Counted from the first letter of the stretch, positions 24,253-36,388 are shown. The stretch is DNA of 64,000 nt from Proteromonas lacertae (GCA_002245135.1 NGBS01001187.1:1-64000); one strand, 5' to 3'. Notes: generated from the sequence alone by a model not told the origin. Numbers and translations are program-made.

Positions 24253-24772
24253 TTATCTTCTTTCATGACTTCGACTTCTTTCTCTACGGTGACCTCCATG
24301 ACCACGATCATCTCTTCTTCCTCCGTGACCACCATAACCTCCACCATATCCACCTCTTCTGTCATTTCTATGTCCTCCAAAACCTCCACCTCGTCCTCCT
24401 CTGCCTATTTAATATAACTAATAAATATATCATACTTCCTCTTTCTTCTTTTGAATGTGCTTTCATTACTTGTAATGCTCTTCCGTCTAATTCTTGACCA
24501 TCCATTTCAGCTATAGCTTTATCACAAGCTTCAGCATCTTCGAATGATACAAATCCAAAACCTCTACTTCTTCCACTTTCACGATCTTTAGCAATGTAAC
24601 AGTCTGTTATGCTTCCAAATTTACTGAATGCTTCTTGCAATTCTTCGTTTGACATTTTGAAGGTTAAATTTCTTACAAAACTACATCAAGAATTAAAAAT
24701 ATTTCAATACATTCTATTTTCTGAACTTGGTGCTGGAGCACGTTCTTGTTGTTGTTCTTCGTTATCTGACAT
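24253..24772 (-). CDS. RRM protein with C-terminal Gly/Arg-rich (RGG) tail
   Basis: Small nuclear RNA-binding protein, about 150 residues. ATG at 24772; after MSDNEEQQQERAPAPSSEN an intron (about 24686-24715) joins to IFVRNLTFKMSNEELQEAF. RNP2 = IFVRNL and RNP1 = RGFGFVSF. A second intron near 24401-24431 leads to a tail with RGGRGGGFGG, GGYGGGYGGHGG and RRERSRSHERR. One RRM plus a Gly-rich tail resembles cold-inducible or glycine-rich RNA-binding proteins; the terminal RS dipeptides also resemble SR or Tra2-like factors. Role in RNA processing is inferred from family. Confidence 0.85.
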
Positions 24773-24954
24773 TGTGTAAAGCTACATAAACATAACATAT
24801 TACAAGAAATACATTTTAAAAGAATGAAAGCCCAAAATGAGTATGTATAATGATTTGGAATCTTATATTAATCAATAAGTTCTCATCACTTTACGAACAT
24901 GTAAAACCTACATTATTTTTCGTTCATTTTTAAACCCAAAAAACAGAATTACAT

Positions 24955-27900
24955 TTAGAAGAGTAATTTGTAAATGACATAAATATGAATCAATACAATA
25001 TAGATGTAGAATGGTGTTATCTTAATATGAATCGGTTTTTTATGAATATGATCACTTGGCTATAGAATATATAATAAAATTAATATGCATATATATACAG
25101 AGTGATGACCTTCTTCTAAACTTTCTAATGTGATTGGTTCTTTGATTCGATTTCTAGCTGATTGCTGGTTGACTGATATCTTATGCATTTCTGCAGATAA
25201 TGCAGCATTTTCATTTCTCAATTGCTCTATTTGATTCAATAAACTAGTACATCTTTGAACTGTATTTGATAATTTTGTGTCTTTAGCATTCAATTCAGCT
25301 TGCATTTCCTGCAATTTTGGTCTTAAATCAGGTAACTGCTGTTGTGGCACTTTTACACTCTCTTTTATCTCTATTTTTGCTAATTTTTCTTGTAATTCTG
25401 TAATCTTTTTGGAAGATTGAGCATTTGCATCATTCAACAATTGTTGTAACATCGACTTTTCATCTTCCAATACTTTAACTTTATTATTCAATTCTGATTT
25501 TACGATATCTACCTGTGATTGTGTTTCCATCTTTTCAGCTTCTAGCTGTGTTATCCTATCTTCTAATTTCCTCATATTTTCATCACTAAGAGATTTATTA
25601 CCATTCCTATCTACAGATTGATTATCATTTTTATTCATCTTCTTCATTGTTTGGTTCTTTCTTAATTCTTCTAACTGAGATTGTAATATACTTATTTCTT
25701 TCTCATAACGTGCTTGAATTAACTCTAATTTTTTATTCTTTGAATCATCTTTGCTGGTTGAATTATTCAGTTTCATTTTTAAATTTTCAATTGTTTTTAT
25801 GTAACCATTTTCTTTATCATTTGAAGTTTGAACTAACTCAGTGTATTTCTTTTCGTATAATTCATACTGTTCTTTATATAAATTCAATTTATTTTGAATA
25901 TCAGCAGAGTTTGAATGTAATTCTTTCAACTGTAAATATTTCGTATTTATCTCATTATATTTCATATCTAAATTCTTAATTTCTTCATCTTTTTTTCTTT
26001 CATTATCTTTCAATTGTTGTTGTATATCTAAATTACTTCTCAACTTCTCTGTTAAAGTGTTTAATGATTGTTGAGTTGATTGATTTATTTCTACTTCCTT
26101 TGAATATTGTGATTTATATTCATCTAGTTGTTGGATTAATAATTTATTTTCATTACTTAATCTTAGAAAATCAGTTTCTTTAGAGGTTAATTCCATTGTT
26201 AATTTCTGTATTTCATTTTGAAACATTTGTTGTTGTTCTTCATTGAGATTGTTACTGCTATTATCATTCAATATTTCATTATATAACTTCTCATAGTTAT
26301 TACTTCTTTCTTTATATTCTTTTACTTTATTATTGGAAATATTCAACTCTTCTTCTATTTTGGTTAAATTGTTTTGATTGGTTGATAATTGTTGAGATAA
26401 TGCTGTGATTTGATTGGTTAATTGATCTTTTTCTTCTTCTAAATCAGCTATTTGGTCATTCTCAGTTTCTTCATATTCTGCTATTTTGGATTTTAATTCA
26501 TTGATTTCTTCATTCTTATTGTTTATCTGTTGTTTGTATGAATCTAATTCCATTCTGATATTATTTATAAGTGTTTCTTTCTCTTCTGTTGATTGATTGT
26601 TGTTTGATATTTCTTCTATTCTTTTTTGATTTTCTTCTTCTTTTAACTTTAATTCATTGATTTCTTCATCTTTGATATTCAGTTGTTGTTTATAAGATTC
26701 TAATTCCACTTGAATATTATCATATTTCGATTGGATTTCATTTAGAAGATTTTCTTTTTCTTCTAGTGATTTACTGTTGTTTTTGAATTCTTCGATTTTA
26801 TTATTATTTTCTTCATCTTTTGATTGTAATTCACTTATCTCATTCTCTTTTGATAATAACTGTTCTTTCAACTCATTTATTTCACTATTAATCTTTTCTT
26901 CATTATTTCTATATTCTTCTTCTTTTAACTTTAATTCATTGATTTCTTCATCTTTGATATTCAGTTGTTGTTTATAAGATTCTAATTCCACTTGAATACT
27001 ATCATATTTCGATTGGATTTCATTTATTAAAATATCTTTTTCTTCTGCTGATTTGTTACTATTCGATATCTCTTCTAATTTTCTTAGATTCTCTTCATCT
27101 TTCACTCTCAACTCATTAATCTCTTCATCTTTACTATTCAATTGTTCTTTCAACTCATTTATTGCACTATTAACCTTTTCTTCATTATTTCTATATTCTT
27201 CTTCTTTCAATGATAATTGTTGTTTCAATTCTTCAATTATGGTGTTGTTATTAGATTCTAAACCATCATATTTATCTCTCCATTCATTCTCTAAATTATC
27301 TTTCTCTATTTTCACTTCATTTAATTCATTCTCTATTCTCTCTTTTTCATTTCTAAGTATTTCAATTGCTTCAGATTCTGTTGATGATTTCGATTGTACT
27401 TCCATATTCAAGTTATCAATTACATTCTTAGAGTCTTTTATTTGTTTTATCAACCCTTCATTTTTACTATTTATCTCATCATATTTAACTTTCATTTCAT
27501 TCAATTCATTTTCCATTCTTATTTTATCTTCTTTGATTTCACTATTGTTCTTTTCCAATTCACATATTTGGTTATACTTTTCATCACATTCTTTATCTAA
27601 TTCTTCTTTTTCCACTTTTAATCGATTTAATTCATTTTCTATCTTTTCTTTTTCTTTCTTTATCATTTCTACTTCTTTTTCATTATTTATGCCATTATTT
27701 GTATTTGCAATACTACTTTCTAATTCACTGTATTTTTCTTTTATTTCATTCAATTCATTCTCTTTTTCTTCTAATTCATTTCTTATATTACTTTCTATTT
27801 CACTTAAATTGTTGAATTGGCTTACTATTCTTTCCATATCTTCATCCTTTGATTCAATCTCAGTTTGCTTCTCAAGTAATTGAGTTTTCAATAAACTAAT

Positions 27901-28783
27901 CTCACTTTCAAATGCTGAAATTCTATTGGATGATTCATTGCTTTGAGATGATTGGTTGTTCATTAATTCAGTTATTCTTTGTTCATATTCTTCACTTGAT
28001 TTTTGTAGTTTTTCTATTTCATTGTTTTTACTTGTTATTTCTTCATTCATATTATTCTCTATTACTGTTTTATCATTCTCTAACTTTTCATTTATTTCTT
28101 TTAATTGGATTATTTCATGTTCTAAATTGTCTTTTTCACACTTTAATACTACATAATCATTTTTTAACTTTTCCATTTCTTCATTATTAACACTATTACT
28201 ACTGCTTTCGTTCACTGTTGAAGTGGAGAATGAAGCTGATAGACTATCATACTCTGTCTTTAATGATTCATATTTGTTTCTCGCTTTATTGGCTCTATCT
28301 TTCCACTTAGCTACTTCTTCTAAAGATCTAATTATATAGAAATGAATAATAATATATTATACGATTTTAATGATGTTTCCAATTCATTTATTTTTTCTTG
28401 AGATTGTGACGAATCTAAATTAGGAGATGACAAAGATCTATTGATTATGTAAAATAATATGTTATATACTGCAACTTCTCAATCTGTTCTTTCAGTTCTG
28501 CATTCTCTGATGTTAATGGTGTCATTAGTAGAGTTAATCTTTCTACCTGCTCCTTATATTGATCTCTTTGTTCTTTAATTACATTTATATCATCGCTTTC
28601 TTCAACTAAAGGATTCATTATATTTCAATAATATACAAGAACCATCTGGAGATTTTACAAAAGCTATATTATATAAATAACACTACAGAAAATCATACAA
28701 CTAGCAATCTGTGATCCATGTTGATCAGCAGTATCTAAAATTTCTGATACATTGCTTACAACAGAGGACAGCTTATTCCACAT
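24955..28783 (-). CDS. Long coiled-coil, tail-anchored golgin-like protein
   Basis: About 1200 residues. The true start is ATG 28783 (MWNKLSSVVSNVSEILDTA), joined by introns near 28640-28686, 28604-28612 to 28633, 28440-28471 and 28329-28363 to the main exon. Nearly the whole protein is heptad-rich coiled coil (KENELNEIK, ELNELKIK-type repeats), with internally repeated blocks around 26500-27250 such as ESYKQQLNIKDEEINELK occurring twice. Intron 25062-25100 joins to a short last exon ending in a hydrophobic segment (PFYIYIVLIHIYVIYKLLF), a likely C-terminal tail anchor. Long coiled coil plus tail anchor is the layout of Golgi tethers such as giantin or golgin-84; no GRIP domain is seen. Golgi localisation is inference. 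The exact limits of the two most 5' introns are approximate. Confidence 0.72.
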
Positions 28784-28810
28784 CCCAAAAGAAGAAAATC
28801 AAAATTTGAA

Positions 28811-28830
28811 TTAATCAAGCTTGTATCAAA
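28811..28830. promoter_or_regulatory. CAAGCTTG element in a divergent promoter
   Basis: TTAATCAAGCTTGTATCAAA in the 124 bp between the divergent starts of the golgin-like gene (28783, minus) and the Ubl membrane protein (28908, plus). This is a compact, palindromic form of the recurrent element. Role inferred from position. Confidence 0.5.
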
Positions 28831-28907
28831 CTGAAAGTGGGGTTTTGAAAACTTTATTGTTTATTTTTGGTAAAGACAATTTCCCCATTTCATTTAAAAG
28901 ATTAATA

Positions 28908-29769
28908 ATGTCACTAGAATCTTCCGGTTTTCAACCTAATAAGGAAATATCAAAAATAGTGATTAATTTCATTGATATGGATTCAAAAATTGAGTATTAC
29001 TCTTCATTTTACAGTTAGATTTAATTTAAAAGTACACACAAAAACGTCAATAGGTGATTTAAAAGAATTAGTAAATAAAAGAGTGGGATATGGAAATAAC
29101 CATATGGAGTTGAAATATCATGGTGTTGTCTTGGCAGAAAATTCATACACATTATCACATTACAATGTACTGAACAGGTATATTTTAAAAACAATATTTT
29201 GTAGAGATACTATAAACATTGTGAGGAAAAGCTCCAGAGAAAACAGTATTAATATAATAATTAATGTATTTTGAATAGCTCCATTTTCTACCATCACATC
29301 CATCCAACAAGACATAAGAGCAACAGCTCCTAGTTTTTCTGAACAACCACCAGCTAATCCAATATGTCTATGGTCTCCTCGTCTAAGATTCATCTCAGTA
29401 TTTATATTGATCTACATATTAATATGTATGGCTGAGTCAATAGAGTATATTAGTATGCCTTCAGTAATTATTTATTCTATGATTGTTACACTGTGTGGAA
29501 TAAGTATTCATTTATCGAATAAACCACACAAGTCAATTAGTTTACTTACATTCAGATTATTCGCAATTTCAACATTGTTGTCAGTTTATTCTTCTATTGA
29601 TTCGTTTATAAGAAATGATCATAAATACAATGCTTCATTTTTCAGCTTATGGGTAATCTGTAGAATACTTGGACCTCCAATCTTTGTTGGTATTGGTTGT
29701 ATTATATGTTATATGTTTTCAGAAGCTGTAGAAGGTACTTATGAATATGGAACAATTCATTATCAATAA
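28908..29769 (+). CDS. TMUB-like membrane protein with N-terminal ubiquitin-like domain
   Basis: About 260 residues. The ubiquitin-like domain becomes continuous only after removing a 25-nt intron at 28994-29018: VINFIDMDSKIE joins FNLKVHTKTSIGDLKELV, then MELKYHGVVLAENSYTLSHY (Ubl beta-strands and Leu-rich patch). Two more short introns (29175-29201 and about 29251-29279) lead to a Pro-rich linker and three or four hydrophobic segments (FISVFILIYILICMA, VIIYSMIVTLCGISIHL, LFAISTLLSVYSSI, FFSLWVICRILGPPIFVGIG). Ubl plus C-terminal TM helices resembles TMUB1/2 and HERP, which link ER membranes to the ubiquitin-proteasome pathway. ERAD involvement is inferred. Confidence 0.65.
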
Positions 29770-29892
29770 ATGGAAAGATGAAATTTAATAATCGTTTTAA
29801 ATTATGTTTTTAATTTTTGATTAATTTATTAATTAAATAAAATTTTGTTTATTTGAAATAGAGTAAATTTAAAAATTAATAATATATGTTAA

Positions 29893-32094
29893 TTATAGCA
29901 ATTCTAAATTCTCGACATCAATATCATCAAAATTCAATACATCATCTGGTTCTTCATCTAAATCTATTACTTCATCTTCTTCCTCATCATTCTCTTCATT
30001 TTCTTCATTATTATTACCATCATTCACTTCAGTTTCATCATTATCAATAACACCAACATCTTCTAAAGCAATTTCAGTATTATCATTTTCATTCTCATTT
30101 TCTTCATTTATTAAAGGATTAGAATCAACAGAAAATCCACGATTATGTAATTCCATCTTAGCAACACCACTTGCAGTTGTTGTTGTTGTTTTCTTCTTAT
30201 TAACACTATTATTTGAAATAGTCCTGCCAATCGAACTAGCTTTCTTCACACTCAAATTCTTCTTCAAAGCAGCTTTGGGGGAATCTTCCACAGATTTTCT
30301 GGGTGTAGAATTTCCAACCTTCTTTTTGCTTGGTGGTAGTCTCTTTTTCGTATTTCCATTCTCACGAGGCGACATATTATTTGATCCACTCTTCTTTTTA
30401 GGAGTTAAACTTGGTGTATTGGTCATTGGACTTAATCTCATTGAACTATTTAATGATAGACGATTATTATTAGAAGCAGTCTTTTTAGCTTCTTTTAGAC
30501 TTTCTTTTGCAACTCGTAATTGTTCATTTAAATAACCAACTTTTGCTAATAAATCATCTTTATCTTTCTGAAGGTTATCACATTTAGTTTGCATGATTTT
30601 CATACTTCTTTCAGTACTTTGGATTTCTTTATTTCTTTTAGCTTGTTCCTCTTTATATTTCAATAAATTCACTTGTAATTCATTATTTCTTAATTTCAAA
30701 TCATCTGCTTCTTTTTTTACATTATCTACACTTTTCATTCTCATTGCTTTTTGACCATTTATTAACTCTTCACTTTGTCTTAATTGCTCTTCTAATTCAT
30801 TGATTTTTTTAGTTAAATTCTCTCTATCTTTCATTATACTGTCTATTTTATCTCTCAAGTCTTTATTCTCTTGATCAGCATTTCTAAATTGAACATTCTG
30901 TTTTGCTACACCCAAATTAATATTTTTAGCTCTTGTCGCAAATTGTAATGTAGAATACGATTCGTCGTATTGTGCTTCCGTTGGACATAGTGTACAAAAT
31001 AAAATAGTCTTTGCATTACCATTTAAACTATCTTTCAATATCATTGTTAATTTACTATCACGATATGGAACATGTGGATTTTTCTTATCTAAAGCTTGCA
31101 TAATATTACTTAAAGCACTTAATGATTTATTAATATTCTTAGCTTCTGTTAATCTATCTCCTTCTACACCAGTTTTTGCTATTCTTTCACTTCCAGCTAA
31201 ATCAACCATATATAATTTACTCTGAGTTGTTTGTTTAGTTACTTTATCGTATTGATCAATATAAAGTGTTAGAATACAATGGCTTCTACTACTTTCATCA
31301 TTGGCATTAGTGGCTGCTGTTGTTCTTATTTCCATTCCTTTATAAAACCATTCTCTTACACTGTTATTATCAGGGATTTCTATTTCATCACAATCTAACT
31401 TTATATCATCTCCACTCATGTTTATATGGACTTTTCTCTTGTCTTCTCCTTTTCCTAGTAAATCGTATACTTCTTCGTTATATATTTCAACCATAGATAA
31501 CCTTACATTTGTATCAAAACTACTGGTACTGATGAATTCAAATAATTTGGCGGTTAAACGGAAGATTAAACCTGGATGTTCTTTTGTACCAAACATTGTG
31601 TATGTTTTACCTGAACCTGTTTGACCATAGGCTATTATACTGACATTAAATCCTTGCATGACACTTGCAGTCAAATGACTTAGTTGATCAAATACAGCTT
31701 CTTGTCCTACTGTTGGACCAAAGCATTGATCAAATGCAAAAGGTTTGAAACTGGCAGTTTTGATATTATGAAGGGAAAGACTTCCATTATCATACACTTC
31801 TAGAGATTGGGCGCCTGTATCTTCATTGGATGTTCGTATTATTGGTCTTACTCTGACATATACCAGGATATTTCCTCGAAAAGATTGAAGATTTGATAGT
31901 AATTTACTGTTTTCTTGAACTACTAGTGCAAGACGATCACACTGTTGCTCCAGAAGTTTCTTGGCATCTCCCTTAAACCTATCATGTATTTCAGTTGTAT
32001 CAGCCCCATCTTCTCCATTGATAAGACTATTATAATTTTCTTCGAATATTTGATCAAACTCTTTTAATATCTCTTCTCTTGTCAATGCAGCCAT
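29893..32094 (-). CDS. Kinesin, motor domain of kinesin-14 type followed by coiled coil
   Basis: 733 residues, intron-free. A short N-terminal helix leads into a neck (LQSFRGNILVYVRVRP) typical of kinesin-14, then the motor: P-loop GQTGSGKT (about residues 157-164), switch I NDESSRSH, switch II VDLAGSER, and microtubule-binding VPYRDSKLTMILKDSL. After the motor comes a coiled coil of about 140 residues, a basic Ser/Pro-rich region (KKRLPPSKKKVG) and an acidic C-terminus. Kinesin-14 motors usually sit at the C-terminus and move to minus ends. Here the motor is near the N-terminus with the coiled coil behind it, so polarity cannot be predicted from layout alone. Moves along microtubules; cargo unknown. 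Confidence 0.85.
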   Translation of the reverse strand: MAALTREEILKEFDQIFEENYNSLINGEDGADTTEIHDRFKGDAKKLLEQQCDRLALVVQENSKLLSNLQSFRGNILVYVRVRPIIRTSNEDTGAQSLEVYDNGSLSLHNIKTASFKPFAFDQCFGPTVGQEAVFDQLSHLTASVMQGFNVSIIAYGQTGSGKTYTMFGTKEHPGLIFRLTAKLFEFISTSSFDTNVRLSMVEIYNEEVYDLLGKGEDKRKVHINMSGDDIKLDCDEIEIPDNNSVREWFYKGMEIRTTAATNANDESSRSHCILTLYIDQYDKVTKQTTQSKLYMVDLAGSERIAKTGVEGDRLTEAKNINKSLSALSNIMQALDKKNPHVPYRDSKLTMILKDSLNGNAKTILFCTLCPTEAQYDESYSTLQFATRAKNINLGVAKQNVQFRNADQENKDLRDKIDSIMKDRENLTKKINELEEQLRQSEELINGQKAMRMKSVDNVKKEADDLKLRNNELQVNLLKYKEEQAKRNKEIQSTERSMKIMQTKCDNLQKDKDDLLAKVGYLNEQLRVAKESLKEAKKTASNNNRLSLNSSMRLSPMTNTPSLTPKKKSGSNNMSPRENGNTKKRLPPSKKKVGNSTPRKSVEDSPKAALKKNLSVKKASSIGRTISNNSVNKKKTTTTTASGVAKMELHNRGFSVDSNPLINEENENENDNTEIALEDVGVIDNDETEVNDGNNNEENEENDEEEDEVIDLDEEPDDVLNFDDIDVENLELL

Positions 32095-32276
32095 ATCAAA
32101 AAAATTAAATTTTTTTGATTGTTATTTTGTCAAATTTACATCTTTTGACATTTGCAGTGTAATTTGAAATTTTTATCTTCATCAAAAATTTAAATAGACT
32201 TTTATTTAGTGTTTATGAGTTGTATATATTTTCTAAAAGTGTCTAACAAAACAAAACAATTATTTGACACAGTTAT

Positions 32277-33231
32277 TTACATGTTATAGTCAATTCCAAT
32301 CTGAAAATTAGTCTTTGTTGGTTCTAATGGTGATAAAATGAGTGACATATCAACACCAACCGTTAATCTGGGGTTGACACACACTTTATTACTGAGAATC
32401 CATTTCTTTGATAATATATTGTAATATACTTCACACTTCCACTTCTCTGTGTTTAATGTAGATCCTATAATCAGTCCTGCATTACCAGTTATGTAATTAT
32501 AACTGTCAACTTCATTTAGAAGTGTTTTACTAGCTACATTGAAATACAATTGTTTTGTAATAGGGATACATGTCATTGTGGTTAGTAATTGGTCAAAATA
32601 ATTATAAATAAACTGAAAGTTGTAATTCTTTAAATATAATCCAAAATCTAATTTTGATAGTTTCAATGTACTATTTTCAAAAAAGTGTGAATTAACATTG
32701 ATATTTGCTCCTAATACCATTGAATTGTCGTATGTGAAAGAATTGTTTAAATAGAAATTACCTCTCAACATATCAACTATTGTTGTTATTTGATAATTTG
32801 GATATTGTTTTTTTATACATACTTTACATATATCTGATCGTTTATATGCTGAAAATCCTGTTTCTCCACTAATAAATAAATATTAATATCAATACTTCAC
32901 TATAAAGTAAAATGGACTGTATGATTTTAGTTTTAAATTGTAATTTAACCTTCCTTCACTATCAAATACTATTTTTTCTGAGGAATTTGATGATTTGTAT
33001 TTATATTCAACAGCAAACAATTCAGTTTTATGATCTTCATCAAAGTATATTCTAGTACAGAGTGTCTAAATATAAAGCTAGCATGATTTTTATACTTTTC
33101 TTGTATGTTTGCTTAAATGTGAAGGATAAATCCTCTCTACATATCTCTGCAGTTTCTCTGTATCTAAACCAATAATATAAATGGATTTTTATACCATTAT
33201 ATCTATTCAATTCATCAAAAAACAAATTCAT
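32277..33231 (-). CDS. Putative outer-membrane beta-barrel (VDAC/Tom40-like), divergent
   Basis: About 280 residues in four exons. ATG 33231 (MNLFFDELNRYN), with short introns near 33160-33190, 33062-33091 and 32877-32905. The C-terminal half consists of alternating amphipathic strands (FYLNNSFTYDNSMVLGANINVN, NAGLIIGSTLNT) and ends PRLTVGVDMSLILSPLE ... NFQIGIDYNM, which resembles the last strands and beta-signal of mitochondrial porins. The N-terminal VDAC helix and its GLK motif are not seen. It could be a divergent VDAC, a Tom40-like barrel or something else. It lies next to the mitochondrial phosphate carrier, but adjacency in eukaryotes is weak evidence. Confidence 0.45.
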
Positions 33232-33357
33232 TTAGTCAAACCAATCTCAAAAAGCTTGTTTCAAAATAAATTTTCATTTTCTTTATTTTTTTATACTAAA
33301 CACACACACAGACAATATAACATAAGTCATGATAATGGTTAAAACTTAATCAATAAT

Positions 33358-34361
33358 TTAATGACCTCCAGTTGTTCCTAAACCACAAGCAGTCTTGAAA
33401 GTATCATAGATCCACCATTGGAAGGCTGTAAGTGTACCAATCATGAAAATACGAGCTACTAAACCAGACCATAAACCTTTCCAACCTAATTGTTTACATA
33501 CAACACCAATTGAAGTTCCTGGGTTCTTATTAAGAACTGATACAATAACATCAGCTGGGTGACTAACAATAGCGCAGAAAATACCTGCAATATAACCAGA
33601 TAAGAAGGTAACACCTAATTGGAATGGTTTACTGTAATTGCTCTTACCCTTTGTAAATACGTATTTGTAGAATAATTCGACTGTACTTTCGAATACAGTG
33701 AACTTCATCATTGTGTATGGGATTTGTCTGAACCATAATGGAACTAAACCTTTGTATAAACCGTTCATGCCTTCAGCAGATTTGATCTTAGTCCATCCTT
33801 CACCTAATTTGGTTGGGAAGTTGGCCTCTGGTGGAGCAGTTTGCATACGTACTTTGATAGCTTCAAATGGACATAAGAATACATCAGCACAGAATTCAGC
33901 TGAGAATGAAGCACATAAGTATAACAATGTTCTGTGACGGTATGCTGTTTCTTCACCTACCATCTTTGAGTATAAATCCTTGAAAATTTCATAGAAACCA
34001 AATTTGAAACATCCTTGACAGGCATAACCACAAAATGTTGGGAAGAAACCTAAATATAAACCTCCTCTTGGTCCAAAACCTTTTGTTTTGCCAATAACTT
34101 TGAAACCATCGAAGATACCCTTGTATTTTCCTGGATTAGCTTGAATGTTACATTTAACTAAATCAAGGGGTGTAATAGCACTGTGAGTAGTACCACATGC
34201 GATAATACCACCAAGCATACATTTAAGGTAGTAGGAAATGTTATGTGGGATTGGCTTATCAGCATTAGCAGCGGCAAACATTTTTTGTTGCCTAGGAGAT
34301 AATACTAAATAGAATACTTTAATGGACTCAAACCTGCAGCAGAATAGAGATAGGCACACAT
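33358..34361 (-). CDS. Mitochondrial phosphate carrier (SLC25A3/PIC family)
   Basis: Inner-membrane carrier importing phosphate for ATP synthesis. ATG 34361 (MCAYLYSAAGLSPLK), then a 26-nt intron 34292-34317, then QQKMFAAANADKP. Three tandem carrier repeats show the signature P-x-D/E-x-x-K/R: PLDLVKCNIQ, PFEAIKVRMQ and HPADVIVSVLNK. CMLGGIIACGTTHSAITPLDL and FKFGFYEIFKDLY are typical of phosphate carriers, as is the C-terminal GLGTTGGH. Best conserved gene in the window and evidence for functional mitochondria. Confidence 0.93.
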
Positions 34362-34816
34362 TATAGAAATGACAGTTTCTAAGGTCAAAAAATGCTTCAA
34401 TATGGTTGGACAGATTTTTTTTTGATTTTTGGGATTATGTAATCTCCAAATAAGGATATAAATCAACATAATGCAGCATTATGATGTTGATACACCTGGT
34501 TATGATATAAAATGGATGATAGTTTCGAATCATTGAAACGTCATTTATACCAAACAGCATAAAAAATTAAGACTCTACTTAAATCAATGATTATTATCAT
34601 TAAGATAGATTTAGATATTTATTTTCACTCGAACACTTCAAAATTGCAACATCAAGTCCTCTTCTATTTTTTCTCCCAATAATCGACTATTCAGACTAAT
34701 ATATATAAACACTCCCTTTCTATAACAAATATAGTCTTGCTATTAAAATTGAATAGATGAAACGGATATAATTGTTTTTTCTTTTTATTTCTTTTTTGAA
34801 ATACTCACTAAATAAA
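34362..34816. other. Divergent intergenic region
   Basis: About 455 bp between the phosphate carrier and an LRR gene. It contains a T-run near 34418-34430 and a CATTGAAACG at about 34532-34541, similar to the TTGAAAC box of accessory genes. No coding region or RNA gene seen. Confidence 0.55.
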
Positions 34817-36388
34817 ATGGGAAACATCGTAGATATGAATATATGCGGTATAAATCAGTATTATGAGTCTGATGAAGACAAATTCAAATACTTTGTTAAA
34901 GGCAAAAGTATATTCGTTTATTTTATCTTTAGGATGTGATTCAAACTTGGATTTTATAATAAAATACTGGATCAAATGTGATCATAACCGATTATACTAT
35001 GCTGAAGATTTAATAGCACAAAATGAATGTAAGTCTTGCTTTTCTAATCTCATTAGATTTAATTGAGCAACTCGTGAAACTGTTCGTTTCTACAAGAAAC
35101 TGTAATATATTCAGACTTCTAGTAAGGTTAAGTGTAAAAAGTGATTCAATTAAACATATAATCACTCAGAACATAGGCTCACCTACTACACAGTTATATT
35201 TGAAGTTAATGAATGGAATAAAGGATTTATATACAATTGATCTCTCCAGTATACTAAATTAATATATTAATTTCTATGTTTTAATAGGTAAATGTCTTAA
35301 TTCAAAAGATCTTAATATTATTGGTGAAACAATGCAATGTACAGAGAATATAGAGACTTTAAAGATAGGAAGTAACAAATATGATACTGATGCTTTCAAA
35401 TTGTTTTGTAGAAGTCTATACTATTTACCACGTCTGCATATTTTATCAATAGAAGACAGTAATATCAATGATTCTGCATTTCAATATTTCTGTCGTTATT
35501 TGTTCTTTATTCCAGATTTGAGAGAATTATATATTGGTAAGAATAAAATAAGTGATAATGGATTATTGTGCTTTTCATATGTAATGAAAGGAATTCAGAA
35601 GTTGAAATTACTCAATATTGGATGTATACTATATTATTATTATTTATATTTTATTAGATAATAATCTAATAACTGAAAGAGGAATCAAATATATATCAAA
35701 CCAAATTGACAAAATTGATAAAATTGAATCACTGTCTTTTTCAGGTATAAAGATAAATATGTTTGGAGTTTATAATTTCTTTAATAAATTAAATCTTGTG
35801 AATAATAATATACAAGTATTATTTCTCAATAGTATATATATATATATTATTATTATATTTAATATATGTTTAGATTGTTATTTATGTGAAAATAAAAGTG
35901 TAAAATATCTGTCAAATCAACTATTTAAATTACCTCTCTTAACAGAATTAGAATTACAGTGTAATAAAATTGGTAAAGATGATATTAAAGATCTTGCAGA
36001 ATCACTAAAATGTTTTTCTAATTTGAAATTATTAGATTTATACTGCAACAAATTAAACTCTTATTGTGTTGAAGTATTATGTAATGTTGCATTTAAGAAT
36101 ATGCCTTTTTTAGAGTCTTTAAGTTTAGGAGAAAATAGGATATGTAAAAGTGGAGTTGTTATTTTAGGGGAGAGTTTGAAATATTTAACTAATTTAAAAG
36201 TATTAGATATACAATCAAATAATATACCTTTAAGTGGACTTGAATCGTTCTGTGATAAACTCTTTTATACTTCTAAATTAGAAGTTTTGGATTTAGGCAA
36301 TAATGATTTTAATGGAGATGGAATTGGTTGTATCAAACAGAGAATAGAAAATTCTTTAGGGAAAAAAAGAATTGAAGTGTATTTTTGA
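34817..36388 (+). CDS. Leucine-rich repeat (RNase-inhibitor type) protein
   Basis: About 440 residues, no signal peptide. ATG 34817 (MGNIVDMNICG). Introns near 34905-34929, 35032-35059, 35250-35287, 35626-35659 and 35834-35874, mostly starting GTAT and splitting a codon after its first base. The N-terminal 140 residues have no domain I recognise. The rest is LRRs: LRELYIGKNKISDNGLLCF, LTELELQCNKIGKDDIKDL, LKLLDLYCNKLNSYCVEVL, LKVLDIQSNNIPLSGLESF, LEVLDLGNNDFNGDGIGCI. The N-x-I-x-x-x-G pattern is that of cytosolic LRR_RI proteins, generally protein-binding scaffolds. It belongs to the LRR family of this block but lacks the kinase-like part, unless the unrecognised N-terminus is a very diverged version. 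Confidence 0.72.

Noticed and set aside
27053-27883. Plus-strand frame of about 276 codons
   Set aside because: Shadow of the long minus-strand coiled-coil exon; Ser/Phe-rich because it is antisense to Glu/Asn/Lys codons.
30001-30120. Acidic repeat near the kinesin C-terminus as a separate gene or repeat element
   Set aside because: It is in frame with and continuous with the kinesin coding sequence; acidic tails are common in such proteins.
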